Counted from the first letter of the stretch, positions 7,658-17,243 are shown. The stretch is DNA of 64,000 bases from Mediterranea sp. An20 (GCF_002160055.1 NZ_NFJV01000001.1:1-64000), one strand, 5' to 3'. Translations and numbers: made by a program. Notes: generated by a model from the sequence alone, not told the origin.

Positions 7658-10600
7658 TTATCGTTTTTTACCGGTATCAATGGTCATTTGGAAGCCGACA
7701 TTAAAGGTCCGCTGGGTAGGATACACCATGCCGTTTCCTCCTCCCTGTTCCGGGTCCCAATATTTGAAGGGCGAGAAAGTGAGCAGGTTCATGCCGCTGA
7801 TGTAGAAGCGCATATTCTTATGGGTGTAGCCTATTTCCGCATTCTTCAGCTTCAGGAAAGAAGCATTGCGCAGCCAGTAGTCGGATGTGTACTGGTTGTT
7901 GGTCGACGACGACATGGTAAGGCGCGGGTAGGTGGCGTTCACGTCCGGATTCTCGGGCGACCAGCGTTCATCGGCAATCCATTGCAAGACGTTGCGCACG
8001 CTGTTGGTTCCGAAAGGATGGAAGTTGCTCATGATAAGCGACGTGCGTGCCACTCCCTGGAAGAAGAAAGAGAAGTCCAGGTTCTTCCATTTGATGGAGG
8101 GACCGAAGCCATAGACAATTTCAGGCACGGTAGGATGGCCTTTCCATACCCAGTCGTTTCCGTTGATGATGCCGTCACCGGATATGTCGACATACTTAAT
8201 ATCGCCAGCCCCGAGGATGCTGCCAATCTGCTGGTTGGAGTTGGCTGCCTCTTCGTCGGAAGCAAACAGGCCGTCGGACACCAATACGCCGGTCATGTTG
8301 GCAGACTGCCCGATAAAGCTCTGGAAGTCGTACATGGGTGATTCATCGTATTGGGTAATCTCGTTGTGGGCATAGGTAAATGTTCCCTTGAAGCTGACAA
8401 ACCAGTCTTTGCCGAACTGTTTGTTGTAGTCCAGCGAAAGTTCAGCACCCTGATTGCGCATGGCGGCAAAGTTGCCGAGAATGGTAGTGCCGGCCACTCC
8501 GATATATCCAGGCACGGTGGCACGCCGCTGGAAGATGTTGTCACGGTCTTCGCGGAAGAATTCCAGCGTCAGGTTCAGCGATCTGAAGAGAGTCATGTCC
8601 AAGCCTACGTTGATTTTCTCGCCCACTTCCCAGGTAAGGTCTTCGTTGGCATAACGTCCGTAGCTGGGGCCGTAGTACGAAGTACGGTTACCGGTGTAGC
8701 CCGTCTGATAGCCCCGGTTGCCCATGTTCATGATAGGCATGTAAGCGAAACGCTCGGCTCCGATGTCGTCATTGCCGACCTTTCCCCACGAGCCTCTGAT
8801 TTTCAGGTGTGAGATGACCTGGCGCAGCGGGGCGAAGAACGGCTCCTCGCTGATGTTATAGCCAAGGGCGATGGAAGGGAAGAAACCCCAGCGGTGGCCA
8901 CTGGCAAAGTTTTCAGAGCCGTTGTAGCCCATGTTGATTTCAGCCAGATACTTGCCGTCATAAGCATACGACAGACGGGCAGCGATGCCTTGCTTGCGGT
9001 AAGGCAGGGAGTTGATCAGGTTGGCTGCCGTCAGGTGTATCACCTGTTCGTCTTGGTTGTATAAGAACATGGCATTTACATCGTGCAGGCCGAAGGTACG
9101 TGCATACTCCAGGTAGCTCTGGAAGTAAAAGCGGCGGTCGCCGCTGTTGCCTACGGTAGGCTTCAGGCTGGTGTCGGATTCGCCGGCATTGCCGGTGTTC
9201 AGGGTAGTGGTGTACTGGTAGTTGCCGTTCTCGTCCACCCAATAGTCTCCCAGGTGATAGCCATTCCAGGCAGAGGAGGCTCCCATGGCGTTGTACGAGT
9301 AATTCTTGAACGATGCCAACGCGCGGAACGAAAGTCCCTCGGTAATGAAGTCCAGCTTCTGGTCAAATTCCAAGGCAGCCACCACCGTGCTGGCAAAGGT
9401 ATCTGTATAGCCGTTGGACAGGGCCGCCACCGGATTGGTGCGCTGGCCGGGGTTCACGCGGTCGGTAGTACCCCACTTGGTGCTGGAGGCAATGCCGTCG
9501 GCGGGGAAATACACCGGTGCTTCCGTCGGGCTGGTATTGAGCACTTGCGTAAACAGGTCCTGCACGCCTAAGTTGGGTTGGCGTCCGTCGCGCAGCTGCA
9601 CATTCAGGCGCAGCGACAGGCGTGTAGTGGGCGAGAGGTATGCGTTCACGTTGTTCTGGAAGGCATAACGCATCATGTTGATGCTGTTGTTGTAAGAGGT
9701 GAAGTCGGACGAGCGGTCCTTAATCATACCCGTCAGGTGGTTGACCGTGATGCTGGAGAAGTAGTCGACATACTTTCCGCCTCCCCGGATGTTCACGTTG
9801 AAGCTTTCGTCGAACGAGTGCGACTTGAACACCTCCTCATACCAGTCTACATTGGGGAAGACATACGGGTTCAGCCCCAGGCGCGTGCCTTCAATCTGCT
9901 CGGATGTATAAGGGATGATGGTGCTGGTATTGCCCTCGTTGGCGATGGCTTCGTTGAAGAGGTTCATATACGACACGCCGTCCACCAGCTCCTGTATCTT
10001 GGTAGGCATGTTCATCTTTCCCTCCACGCGGAAGTTGATGACAGGTTTGTCGATGTTGCGGCCGGTCTTGGTTGTGACAATCATGACGCCGTTGGCTCCT
10101 CTCGTACCATACATGGCGGTGGCGGTGGCATCTTTCAGGATAGAGAAGCTCTCGATGATTTCGGGGTCGATGAGGTCTAAGTCGCCTGCCGATATTTCCA
10201 CTCCGTCCAGGATGATGAGCGGATTGGTGGCGCCGCTCATGGTCGAGATACCGCGGATGTAGAAGCTGGAGCCGTCGGCGCCGGGTGCTCCGCTCCGCTG
10301 CATGGCAATCACACCCGCCAGTCGTCCGGCAAAAGCATTGGAGAGGTTGGCCGACGGCACTTCCAGGTCGGCAGGCCGGATGGCTTCTACGGCTCCCACC
10401 ATACTGGCCTTCTTCTGTCCGCTACCATAGGCGGTTACTACTACTTCTTCCAAAAGTTCTGTGTTTTCATGGAGTCGGATCATAAGTAACTTGCCGTCTT
10501 CGACGGTGACTTCCTGAGTCATATACCCTACATAAGATATAACCAACACTTCGCCGGGATTGACTTTCAGCGTGAATTTGCCATCAATGTCGGTGATAGT

Positions 10601-10816
10601 GCCGCGACTTGTCCCCTTGATGCTGATTGAAGCGCCGATGATGGCTTCGTCTGTCCGGGCATCCACGACGCCGCCAATGACAGAAATAGGGGAACTCGAG
10701 GGAGTCTGATGAATGCCTGTAACCATTTCATACTTTCCCAAGTCGGGTGCGGCATTCAAAACTTGAATCTGTGGAAGCAGACACAATAGAAGCGCTGCGA
10801 ATTTAGGGTACTTCAT
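7658..10816 (-). CDS. SusC/RagA-family TonB-linked outer-membrane transporter
   Basis: Outer-membrane active importer of glycans or peptides powered by TonB. Its 1052 aa comprise a signal peptide, a carboxypeptidase-regulatory-like domain (about 44-125, GGVVDARTDEAIIGASISIKG), the TonB box/plug junction (EEVVVTAYGS), a plug with the SusC-specific stretch around YIRGISTMSGATNPLIILDGVEI and LKDATATAMYGTRGANGVMIVTTKTG, then a large beta-barrel ending in the aromatic-tipped strand TFNVGFQMTI. There is no N-terminal STN domain, so anti-sigma signalling is not indicated. It pairs with the SusD gene downstream. The 660-nt upstream region holds a 9-bp dyad that may be an operator. Confidence 0.96.
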   Translation of the reverse strand: MKYPKFAALLLCLLPQIQVLNAAPDLGKYEMVTGIHQTPSSSPISVIGGVVDARTDEAIIGASISIKGTSRGTITDIDGKFTLKVNPGEVLVISYVGYMTQEVTVEDGKLLMIRLHENTELLEEVVVTAYGSGQKKASMVGAVEAIRPADLEVPSANLSNAFAGRLAGVIAMQRSGAPGADGSSFYIRGISTMSGATNPLIILDGVEISAGDLDLIDPEIIESFSILKDATATAMYGTRGANGVMIVTTKTGRNIDKPVINFRVEGKMNMPTKIQELVDGVSYMNLFNEAIANEGNTSTIIPYTSEQIEGTRLGLNPYVFPNVDWYEEVFKSHSFDESFNVNIRGGGKYVDYFSSITVNHLTGMIKDRSSDFTSYNNSINMMRYAFQNNVNAYLSPTTRLSLRLNVQLRDGRQPNLGVQDLFTQVLNTSPTEAPVYFPADGIASSTKWGTTDRVNPGQRTNPVAALSNGYTDTFASTVVAALEFDQKLDFITEGLSFRALASFKNYSYNAMGASSAWNGYHLGDYWVDENGNYQYTTTLNTGNAGESDTSLKPTVGNSGDRRFYFQSYLEYARTFGLHDVNAMFLYNQDEQVIHLTAANLINSLPYRKQGIAARLSYAYDGKYLAEINMGYNGSENFASGHRWGFFPSIALGYNISEEPFFAPLRQVISHLKIRGSWGKVGNDDIGAERFAYMPIMNMGNRGYQTGYTGNRTSYYGPSYGRYANEDLTWEVGEKINVGLDMTLFRSLNLTLEFFREDRDNIFQRRATVPGYIGVAGTTILGNFAAMRNQGAELSLDYNKQFGKDWFVSFKGTFTYAHNEITQYDESPMYDFQSFIGQSANMTGVLVSDGLFASDEEAANSNQQIGSILGAGDIKYVDISGDGIINGNDWVWKGHPTVPEIVYGFGPSIKWKNLDFSFFFQGVARTSLIMSNFHPFGTNSVRNVLQWIADERWSPENPDVNATYPRLTMSSSTNNQYTSDYWLRNASFLKLKNAEIGYTHKNMRFYISGMNLLTFSPFKYWDPEQGGGNGMVYPTQRTFNVGFQMTIDTGKKR

Positions 10817-10951
10817 TTTTTAGATACTGGTACCATAGATTTAAGAAAAATTTAAATTAATAATAAGATTTCGGCCTAAATATGCACTCGATATTCAACT
10901 TGCACAACTTTAACTTGCTTTTTAACTTTATTTATCTACGTTAATAGGGTA

Positions 10952-10975
10952 TTTTGCCATGTCTGGATGGCAAAA
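10952..10975. promoter_or_regulatory. 9-bp dyad upstream of susC, candidate operator
   Basis: TTTTGCCAT and ATGGCAAAA are perfect inverted copies around GTCTGG, about 140 nt upstream of the susC start. The dyad has the size and symmetry of a dimeric regulator site. There is no U-tract after it, so it is not a terminator. The binding protein is unknown. Confidence 0.4.
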
Positions 10976-11433
10976 ACGGGGCAAACGACACCCGAAGCGT
11001 TTTCTTCCTACGCTCCTGAAGGAAATTTCCACCGGGTGCATAAGGAGTGATAAAGACAAAAAAAATCCTGACAAAAACAATATTTACGACATACAGGACA
11101 CTAAATCCGCCGACAGACAAGCCGAACGGAGCGGCTTCGCGAGAAGTAAAAAGTTTTCGGCATCAGCCCGGAGGAAAACCACGCAAAAAGCGAAGAAAAG
11201 CGCTCGGAGCCTCCCCGAAACCGGGCAGGCGGGAAGACGAAGCACATTCTCCTGGTATTCAAGCAAATACTTCTTATATAGTTCCAGCCTGCTTCGCAGC
11301 GCTTGGCAGCAGGCTCCGGACAGCCCGGCATGACGCTTCTTATACCCTGCGCATGGACCGCACCGTATGCCGCCACGCAAACAAGAAAGTCAACGAAGCG
11401 CCCTGCTATGTAGGATTTTTCCCGAATAACCCG

Positions 11434-11441
11434 TATCTTTG
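11434..11441 (+). promoter_or_regulatory. -7 promoter box for typA
   Basis: TATCTTTG matches TAnnTTTG, followed by GCAG, 35 nt before the typA ATG. The -33 region is only T-rich. Confidence 0.55.
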
Positions 11442-11476
11442 CAGCCGGAAACAGAATAGGTATTATAGTTTATAAC

Positions 11477-13282
11477 ATGCAGAACATTAGAAACATTGCC
11501 ATCATTGCCCACGTGGACCATGGCAAGACGACGCTTGTAGACAAGATGCTTCTGGCCGGACACCTCTTCCGCGACAACCAGAGCACAGGTGAATTAATGC
11601 TGGATAACAACGACCTGGAACGCGAACGAGGCATCACCATCCTCTCGAAGAACGTCTCCATCAACTACAAAGGAACCAAAATCAACATCATAGATACGCC
11701 GGGACACAGCGACTTCGGCGGCGAGGTGGAACGGGTGCTCAACATGGCCGACGGGTGCCTGCTGCTGGTGGATGCCTTCGAAGGACCCATGCCGCAGACG
11801 CGCTTCGTACTGCAAAAGGCCTTGCAAATCGGACTGAAACCCATCGTGGTGGTGAACAAGGTCGATAAGCCCAACTGCCGACCGGAGGAGGTCTATGAAA
11901 TGGTGTTCGACCTGATGTTCAGCCTCAACGCCACCGAAGAGCAACTGGACTTCCCCGTCATCTATGGCTCGGCCAAGAATAACTGGATGAGCACCGACTG
12001 GCAAAAGCCTACAGACAACATCACGCCCCTGCTGGACTGCATCCTGGAGCACATCCCCGCCCCCCAACAGTTAGAGGGCACCCCGCAGATGCTGGTCACT
12101 TCGCTCGACTTCTCGTCCTACACGGGACGCATCGCCGTAGGACGCGTACACCGTGGCACACTCCGCGAAGGCATGAACGTATCGCTGGCCAAGCGCGACG
12201 GCAGCATCCTCAAGACCAAAATCAAAGAACTGCATACCTTCGAAGGCATGGGACGCAAACGGGTGCCCGAGGTCTCGTCGGGCGACATCTGTGCTTTGGT
12301 AGGCATTGACGGATTCGAAATCGGCGACACCATCTGCGACTACGAGAACCCCGAACCGCTGCCACCCATCGCCATCGACGAACCCACCATGAGCATGCTG
12401 TTCACCATCAACGACTCGCCTTTCTTCGGACGCGAAGGCAAGTTCGTCACCTCGCGGCACATCCAGGACCGACTGATGAAGGAGCTGGACCGCAACCTGG
12501 CCCTGCGAGTGAGGAAGAGCGAGGAAGACGGCAAGTGGATTGTGTCGGGACGAGGCGTGCTGCACCTCTCCGTACTCATCGAAACCATGCGCCGCGAAGG
12601 CTATGAACTGCAGGTGGGACAGCCGCAGGTCATCTTCAAGGACATCGACGGAGTGAGATGCGAACCGGTGGAAGAGCTGACGGTGAACGTACCCGAAGAA
12701 TTTGCCAGCAAAATCATCGACATGGTCACACGGCGCAAGGGCGACATGGTGAAGATGGAAACAGCCGGAGGCGACCGCGTCAACCTGGAGTTCGACATGC
12801 CGTCGCGCGGCATCATCGGCCTGCGCACCAATGTGCTGACAGCCAGCCAGGGCGAAGCCATCATGGCACACCGCTTCAAAGAATACCAACCCTACAAGGG
12901 AGAAATAGAACGACGCACCAACGGCTCCATGATTGCCATGGAGACGGGCACCGCCTTTGCCTACGCCATCGACAAACTGCAGGACCGCGGACGCTTCTTC
13001 ATCTTCCCGCAAGAGGAGGTCTATGCCGGACAGGTGGTGGGCGAACACTCGCACGAAAACGACCTGGTGGTGAACGTCACCAAGAGCAAGAAGCTGACCA
13101 ACATGCGCGCCAGCGGCTCCGACGAAAAGGCACGGCTCATCCCGCCCGTGCAGTTCTCGCTCGAAGAGGCCTTAGAATACATCAAGGGCGATGAATATGT
13201 AGAAGTAACGCCCAAGTCGATGCGCATGCGCAAGATTATCTTAGACGAAACAGAACGCAAACGCGCCAACCGCAAAGACTAA
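11477..13282 (+). CDS. typA: Ribosome-associated GTPase BipA/TypA
   Basis: Translational GTPase of the EF-G family that binds the 70S ribosome and supports 50S assembly and stress adaptation. At 601 aa it is full length. The G1 motif [10 protein letters not shown] begins near residue 11, G2 lies around [11 protein letters not shown]3 is [14 protein letters not shown] and G4 is NKVDK. Domain II, the EF-G-like domain III/V regions and the BipA-specific C-terminal domain (around [15 protein letters not shown] and [23 protein letters not shown]) are all present. It has its own promoter and a rho-independent terminator immediately after. Confidence 0.97.
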   Translation: MQNIRNIAIIAHVDHGKTTLVDKMLLAGHLFRDNQSTGELMLDNNDLERERGITILSKNVSINYKGTKINIIDTPGHSDFGGEVERVLNMADGCLLLVDAFEGPMPQTRFVLQKALQIGLKPIVVVNKVDKPNCRPEEVYEMVFDLMFSLNATEEQLDFPVIYGSAKNNWMSTDWQKPTDNITPLLDCILEHIPAPQQLEGTPQMLVTSLDFSSYTGRIAVGRVHRGTLREGMNVSLAKRDGSILKTKIKELHTFEGMGRKRVPEVSSGDICALVGIDGFEIGDTICDYENPEPLPPIAIDEPTMSMLFTINDSPFFGREGKFVTSRHIQDRLMKELDRNLALRVRKSEEDGKWIVSGRGVLHLSVLIETMRREGYELQVGQPQVIFKDIDGVRCEPVEELTVNVPEEFASKIIDMVTRRKGDMVKMETAGGDRVNLEFDMPSRGIIGLRTNVLTASQGEAIMAHRFKEYQPYKGEIERRTNGSMIAMETGTAFAYAIDKLQDRGRFFIFPQEEVYAGQVVGEHSHENDLVVNVTKSKKLTNMRASGSDEKARLIPPVQFSLEEALEYIKGDEYVEVTPKSMRMRKIILDETERKRANRKD

Positions 13283-13302
13283 ACCCGCGACAACCCGCGG
13301 AC

Positions 13303-13346
13303 AAAACCGGCACCCGCTCTTCCCTACCTGCGGATGCCGGTTTTTT
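13303..13346 (+). terminator. Rho-independent terminator after typA
   Basis: AAAACCGGCA (13303-13312) pairs with TGCCGGTTTT (13335-13344) across a 22-nt loop and the right arm runs into TTTTTT, 20 nt after the typA stop. Confidence 0.85.
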
Positions 13347-13551
13347 CTTGGCTACTCGTCTATAAAATGGGCCTTTCCGTAGATTATATTTCCGGATGTT
13401 CCCGCATCGGAGTACCTTTGACACGACATCAGGAGACGGCACGGCCCCCCTTTCCCGACACACCTGCCCCTGCCGGACAGAAAGAACGGATTCGGAACGG
13501 CAGTCTCCGGAATCAAACTTCCATAAAAATGAACCCATAACAAAAAGAAGT

Positions 13552-14082
13552 ATGAAAAAACTGATTCTCGTCCTCGCAGCCACCTGCCTCAGCCTCACAC
13601 AGGCTACCGCGCAGGAAGCACGACCGGACTCCATGCCAACCCACGGGCGTCATTTCGCCCAAGTGCCCGACCCGGAACAAGCAGCCAAGTTAGAAACAGA
13701 CCGGCTGCGCAAAGAACTGCAACTGACCGACAAGCAGTACAAGAAAATCTACAAGCTCAACCTGAAAGAACAGAAGGAAAAACTCGAAAACTTCCCGCCC
13801 ATGCCCCGCGGAAGGGGAAACTTCATGCCTCCGCGTGACGGCATGCAACCGCCCATGATGCCCGAAGGCGACTTCAGCCGGCCGTGGGGACAGGCACGAC
13901 CGCCCATGCCCGCCCAAGACGCGGAAGAACGGGCCGAAGAACTCAAAAAGAAGCAGGAAAAACGGGAGAAGAAGATGAAGAAAATCCTCACCGAAGAACA
14001 GTTTGCCAAGTGGAAGAAGATGCAGCAGCAACCACCCCGCCAACGGCCGGAAAAAGAACCTGCTCCCCGCGAAACCGAATGA
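13552..14082 (+). CDS. Periplasmic Spy/CpxP-like DUF4890 protein
   Basis: Exported 176-aa protein. I start it at 13552 (MKKLILVLAATCLSLTQATAQ), because this gives a clean signal peptide cut after ATAQ; the open frame continues upstream without homologous sequence. After the signal come two LTxxQ-like segments (ELQLTDKQYKKIYKLNLKEQKE and KKILTEEQFAKWKKM) separated by a Pro/Met/Gly-rich linker (PPMPRGRGN, PPMMPEGDF). This layout is that of Spy/CpxP-type periplasmic chaperones, here the Bacteroidetes DUF4890 form. The chaperone role is inferred. The C-terminus is charged and proline-rich. Confidence 0.75.
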   Translation: MKKLILVLAATCLSLTQATAQEARPDSMPTHGRHFAQVPDPEQAAKLETDRLRKELQLTDKQYKKIYKLNLKEQKEKLENFPPMPRGRGNFMPPRDGMQPPMMPEGDFSRPWGQARPPMPAQDAEERAEELKKKQEKREKKMKKILTEEQFAKWKKMQQQPPRQRPEKEPAPRETE

Positions 14083-14250
14083 ACGGAACCGCAGCGGAAA
14101 CACACGCCATTTCCGGACAGACGGGAAGCCGAAAGGATTAAAAAAAGTGAAAGAGAGCCGATTTAGGACATTCCAGGACATCTGATATTCGACAAAACTC
14201 CGTTTCTTTGTAAAACGAAACTTAAGTTTAACCTCATAATGCAACAAATT

Positions 14251-14481
14251 ATGGATAAAAACAGAATCGGACAGAATGCAGGTATCCTGTGGCACGTGAT
14301 GGACAGCAACCGCGACAACCGGGTATGGAACATGGAAGACTTGCGCCAGGCTTCCGGACTGAACGAACCGGATTTCTATGCCGCCATCGGCTGGCTGGCC
14401 CGCGAGAACAAAGTAGACTTCGGAGAAGATGGCATCACACACCGTGATACAGTGGGACTGCTCGTAGAATTCTTCCATTAA
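14251..14481 (+). CDS. Small winged-helix DNA-binding protein (DUF2582 type)
   Basis: A 76-aa cytoplasmic protein that is almost entirely a winged helix-turn-helix domain: NAGILWHVMDSN, then helices WNMEDLRQASGLNEPDFYAAIGWLARENKV and a short wing ending VGLLVEFFH. This matches the DUF2582 wHTH family common in Bacteroidales. An in-frame ATG at 14239 would add four residues; MDKNRIGQNAG is the usual family start. It lies 18 nt upstream of the K+/H+ antiporter gene, so co-transcription and a regulatory link are plausible but unproven. Confidence 0.75.
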   Translation: MDKNRIGQNAGILWHVMDSNRDNRVWNMEDLRQASGLNEPDFYAAIGWLARENKVDFGEDGITHRDTVGLLVEFFH

Positions 14482-14499
14482 TCTTCCCGCAACCAACCA

Positions 14500-15969
14500 A
14501 TGAACATCTCTTTAGAAATGGCACTGCTGGTGGGCTCCTTGCTCATATTCGGCAGCATACTTATCAGCAAGACGGGATACCGGTTCGGTATCCCGACTTT
14601 ATTAATGTTCCTCCTGGCTGGCATGCTCTTCGGGTGCGACGGACTGGGCATCCAATTCCACGACGCCGAACAAGCACAATACATCGGCACCATTGCCCTG
14701 TGCATCATCCTGTTCAGCGGCGGTATGGACACGCGCCTGGCCGACATCCGTCCGGTAGCACTGCCGGGCATCGCCCTCTCTACCGTGGGCGTACTGGCCA
14801 CCACGGCACTGACGGGCTTCTTCATCTACCTTATCTCCGGCTGGCAACACACCGAGATTGGCTTCAGCCTGATGGGCTCGCTGCTGCTGGCCGCCACGAT
14901 GTCGTCAACCGACTCGGCCTCGGTGTTCAACATCCTACGCACGCAACGCATCAACCTGCGCCACAACCTGCGCCCCATGCTGGAACTGGAGAGCGGCAGC
15001 AACGACCCCATGGCCTACCTGCTCACCATCATCCTCATCCAGTGCATCCAGTCGGGCGAACTGTCGGCAGGTGACATAGCCGGTTCCTTGGCCCTGCAGT
15101 TTGCTGTGGGCGGCCTGGGCGGTTTCCTGCTGGGCAAAGCCTCGGTGTGGGTGGTTAACCGCATCAACCTGAAGAACGAGGAGCTTTATCCGGTGCTGAT
15201 GATAAGCTTTGCCTTCATCATCTACTGCTCTACTTTCCTGCTGAAGGGCAACGGCTACCTGGCGGTGTACATCGCCGGCATGGTGATAGGCAACAGCCGC
15301 CTGTACCACAAGAAAGAGACGGGCACCTTTCTCAACGGCGTCACCTGGTTGCTGCAAGTAGTGATGTTCCTTATGCTGGGCCTGCTGGTCAACCCGCACG
15401 AGATGCTGGGAGTCACCGTTACCGCCATCTTGGTCAGCCTGTTCATGATGTTAGTGGCGCGTCCGGTCAGCGTATGGTTCAGCCTGCTTCCCTTCGGACG
15501 GAAAATCAGCACGAAATCCAAGCTCTTTGTGTCGTGGGTAGGACTGCGCGGCGCAGCACCCATCCTCTTTGCCACCTATCCGGTGGTGAACAACGTGCCG
15601 GGCGGCGAACAGATTTTCAACATCGTCTTCTTTGTCACGCTGATTTCGCTCGTGGCGCAAGGCATGACCCTGCCGTGGACGGCCCGCCAGCTGGACCTCT
15701 GCGATCCCGTGCCCGAAAAGCCCGACTTCTTCGGCATCGAGTTTCCCGACACCATGGACAGCAGTCTGCACGAGATGCGCTGCACGAAGAAGATGCTTGC
15801 CCAAGGCGACCACATACGCGACATTCCTTTCCCCAAAGGCGTGCTGGTGATGCTGGTAAAGCGCGACGACAAGTTCCTGGTGCCCAACGGCGACCTTCAG
15901 CTGATGCCCAACGATATCTTGCTCATCGTGGCACAAGACGGCACCCAACCGCCCGAAATACAGACATAA
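14500..15969 (+). CDS. Potassium/proton antiporter, CPA1 family (NhaP2/CvrA-like)
   Basis: Inner-membrane cation/proton antiporter of 489 aa. About 12 hydrophobic segments span residues 1-400. The ion-binding region of the family is seen at LLAATMSSTDSASVFNIL and LELESGSNDPMAYLLT (the ND pair in the core helix). The C-terminal 80-90 residues (from about 405) form a cytoplasmic TrkA-C/RCK-C-like domain ending NDILLIVAQDG, as in NhaP2-type K+/H+ antiporters, which suggests control by a ligand. It sits between two small winged-helix genes. Ion preference (K+ rather than Na+) is inferred from the TrkA-C domain. Confidence 0.88.
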   Translation: MNISLEMALLVGSLLIFGSILISKTGYRFGIPTLLMFLLAGMLFGCDGLGIQFHDAEQAQYIGTIALCIILFSGGMDTRLADIRPVALPGIALSTVGVLATTALTGFFIYLISGWQHTEIGFSLMGSLLLAATMSSTDSASVFNILRTQRINLRHNLRPMLELESGSNDPMAYLLTIILIQCIQSGELSAGDIAGSLALQFAVGGLGGFLLGKASVWVVNRINLKNEELYPVLMISFAFIIYCSTFLLKGNGYLAVYIAGMVIGNSRLYHKKETGTFLNGVTWLLQVVMFLMLGLLVNPHEMLGVTVTAILVSLFMMLVARPVSVWFSLLPFGRKISTKSKLFVSWVGLRGAAPILFATYPVVNNVPGGEQIFNIVFFVTLISLVAQGMTLPWTARQLDLCDPVPEKPDFFGIEFPDTMDSSLHEMRCTKKMLAQGDHIRDIPFPKGVLVMLVKRDDKFLVPNGDLQLMPNDILLIVAQDGTQPPEIQT

Positions 15970-16101
15970 GAAGTTAAAGAAGCGCAAATATACGCAAAAG
16001 GACAGCAAAAAAGCCCAGCGGAGTATTGTATATTCAAAAAAAATGGCTTACTTTGTGGTACAGATAACCTAAACCACATTTTATAGCAACATTTTGTTTA
16101 T

Positions 16102-16320
16102 ATGAAGTTCAATATTCAAGCTATCAAAAGCAACAGCCGTAAGGTGTACGACATTCTGCTCCGCTACACCCGTTGCACATTCGGCGAGCTCGAGAAGCGT
16201 TGCAACTTGGCCAGCACTGACTTGTGTATGGCGTTGCTGCAACTTCTGCGGGAAAAGAAAATAGAGCAGGTGAGTGAAAACCAAGGAGTGTATTACCGCT
16301 TGGCCGCCATAACCGCCTGA
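16102..16320 (+). CDS. Small winged-helix-like protein
   Basis: A 72-aa protein, basic, with no signal peptide. Its sequence (SNSRKVYDILLRYTRCTFGELEKRC, then LCMALLQLLREKKIEQVSENQGVYYRLA) reads as one winged helix-turn-helix: three helices followed by a wing hairpin with YYRL at its end. I do not recognise a named family. It follows the antiporter gene by 132 nt, with a partial promoter box (TTACTTTG near 16050), and is followed by a terminator, so it may be its own transcription unit. A DNA-binding role is inferred from fold only. Confidence 0.65.
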   Translation: MKFNIQAIKSNSRKVYDILLRYTRCTFGELEKRCNLASTDLCMALLQLLREKKIEQVSENQGVYYRLAAITA

Positions 16321-16350
16321 CACCGACAGAAGAAGCAGGCACATCAAGAG

Positions 16351-16387
16351 AAAGGCTTGCACCCCTCCACGGAGTGCAAGCCTTTCT
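16351..16387 (+). terminator. Rho-independent terminator after small wHTH gene
   Basis: AAAGGCTTGCAC (16351-16362) pairs perfectly with GTGCAAGCCTTT (16374-16385) around an 11-nt loop, followed by a short T-rich stretch, 30 nt after the stop codon. Confidence 0.85.
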
Positions 16388-16434
16388 TGTGTCCGGCCCC
16401 GGCAGCCGCTGAGGAAAAACCGGACAGGCTCTAA

Positions 16435-16481
16435 GAAAAAACTCCGGAGGTATTAGCAGCAAACTGCCCATACCTTCGGAG
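16435..16481 (-). terminator. Terminator of the nitroreductase unit
   Basis: Read on the minus strand, arms 16470-16481 and 16442-16453 pair at 11 of 12 positions and are followed by TTTTTT (16436-16441). It lies 87 nt after the nitroreductase stop and faces the plus-strand terminator at 16351-16387. Confidence 0.8.
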
Positions 16482-16567
16482 CCGGCTTCTTATAGACAAG
16501 CACCGAAACCCCTTGCGGCACCGCCCGGAGGCATTGCCCAACGGCAGGGAGCCGGTCGGCAACAGCC

Positions 16568-17227
16568 TCAGTCTACAAACTGAATCTTCGCCGCACTGCG
16601 GGGCTTGGCAGCAGGTGCCTCGTCGGGATAGCCGAAGGCGATGCAATAAAGCAACTCATAGCCTTCGCTGAAATTCAGCTTCTTCAGGTAAGGAGCCGCA
16701 TCCTTGTTCGTGTTCATAAAGCGCACGGGACTGCCCAGGCAGCAGGAGCCGATGCCCATAGACCAGGCAGAAAGCACCATGTTCTCGCCCAGCAGGCCGC
16801 AATCTATCTGCGACATGTCATACTTCGTGTCGTGGGCGATAAACACCACCGTCGGCGCATTGCGGAACATGTTCTTGAACGAAGGGTCTTCAGCCGCCTT
16901 GGGATTCTCTTTCTTGAAGATTTCCGTCAAGCCGTCTATGAACTCCGGATTGTCTACCACACGTACTTCCCACGACTGCTTGTTCTGTCCATTGGGAGCA
17001 TTGATGCCGCAATTCAGAATGACCTGCATCGTGTCGCGGTTTACGGCCTGCGGCTTGTACTGACGGATGCTGCGGCGCGTCAGTATGTTTTCTATCACTA
17101 CTTCCGACTTATCGGGAGCTTTCACTTCGGCAGCTTCGTCTTTCGGTGCAGCAGACGTACAACTGCCCAGAACGGCACACAGACACAGGCCGCCCCAGAT
17201 TGTTTTCATTGATTTCATAGATTTCAT
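16568..17227 (-). CDS. Nitroreductase-family lipoprotein
   Basis: FMN-dependent nitroreductase-fold protein, about 219 aa. The core begins ENILTRRSIRQYKPQAVNRDTM, with NAPNGQNKQSWEVRVV following; these bind FMN phosphate and ribityl in the family. GIGSCCLGSPVRFM and ELLYCIAFGYPDEAP are also typical. Unusually there is an N-terminal lipoprotein signal, with Cys23 after AVLGS, so the enzyme should be membrane-anchored outside the cytoplasm. The start is uncertain: three in-frame ATGs (17227, 17218, 17209) lie within a repeated MKS-MKS-MKT stretch. It is 16 nt downstream of the small lipoprotein gene and likely in one unit with it. Confidence 0.85.
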   Translation of the reverse strand: MKSMKSMKTIWGGLCLCAVLGSCTSAAPKDEAAEVKAPDKSEVVIENILTRRSIRQYKPQAVNRDTMQVILNCGINAPNGQNKQSWEVRVVDNPEFIDGLTEIFKKENPKAAEDPSFKNMFRNAPTVVFIAHDTKYDMSQIDCGLLGENMVLSAWSMGIGSCCLGSPVRFMNTNKDAAPYLKKLNFSEGYELLYCIAFGYPDEAPAAKPRSAAKIQFVD

Positions 17228-17243
17228 AATTATTTGCCAAGAA

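Larger units (their letters stand above)
10817..11476. other. Divergent intergenic region between susC and typA
   Basis: About 660 nt with no convincing gene. The susC-proximal part (10817-10950) is AT-rich and probably holds the susC promoter, though no clear TAnnTTTG box was found on the minus strand. A perfect 9-bp dyad is at 10952-10975. The remainder is GC-richer and contains an 8-bp inverted repeat (AGCCTGCT at 11287 and AGCAGGCT at 11307). The typA -7 box is at 11434-11441. Confidence 0.6.

Noticed and set aside
11047..11475. Possible 142-aa gene upstream of typA
   Set aside because: It runs through the typA -7 box to just before the typA start, has low-complexity Lys/Arg content and no recognisable domain.
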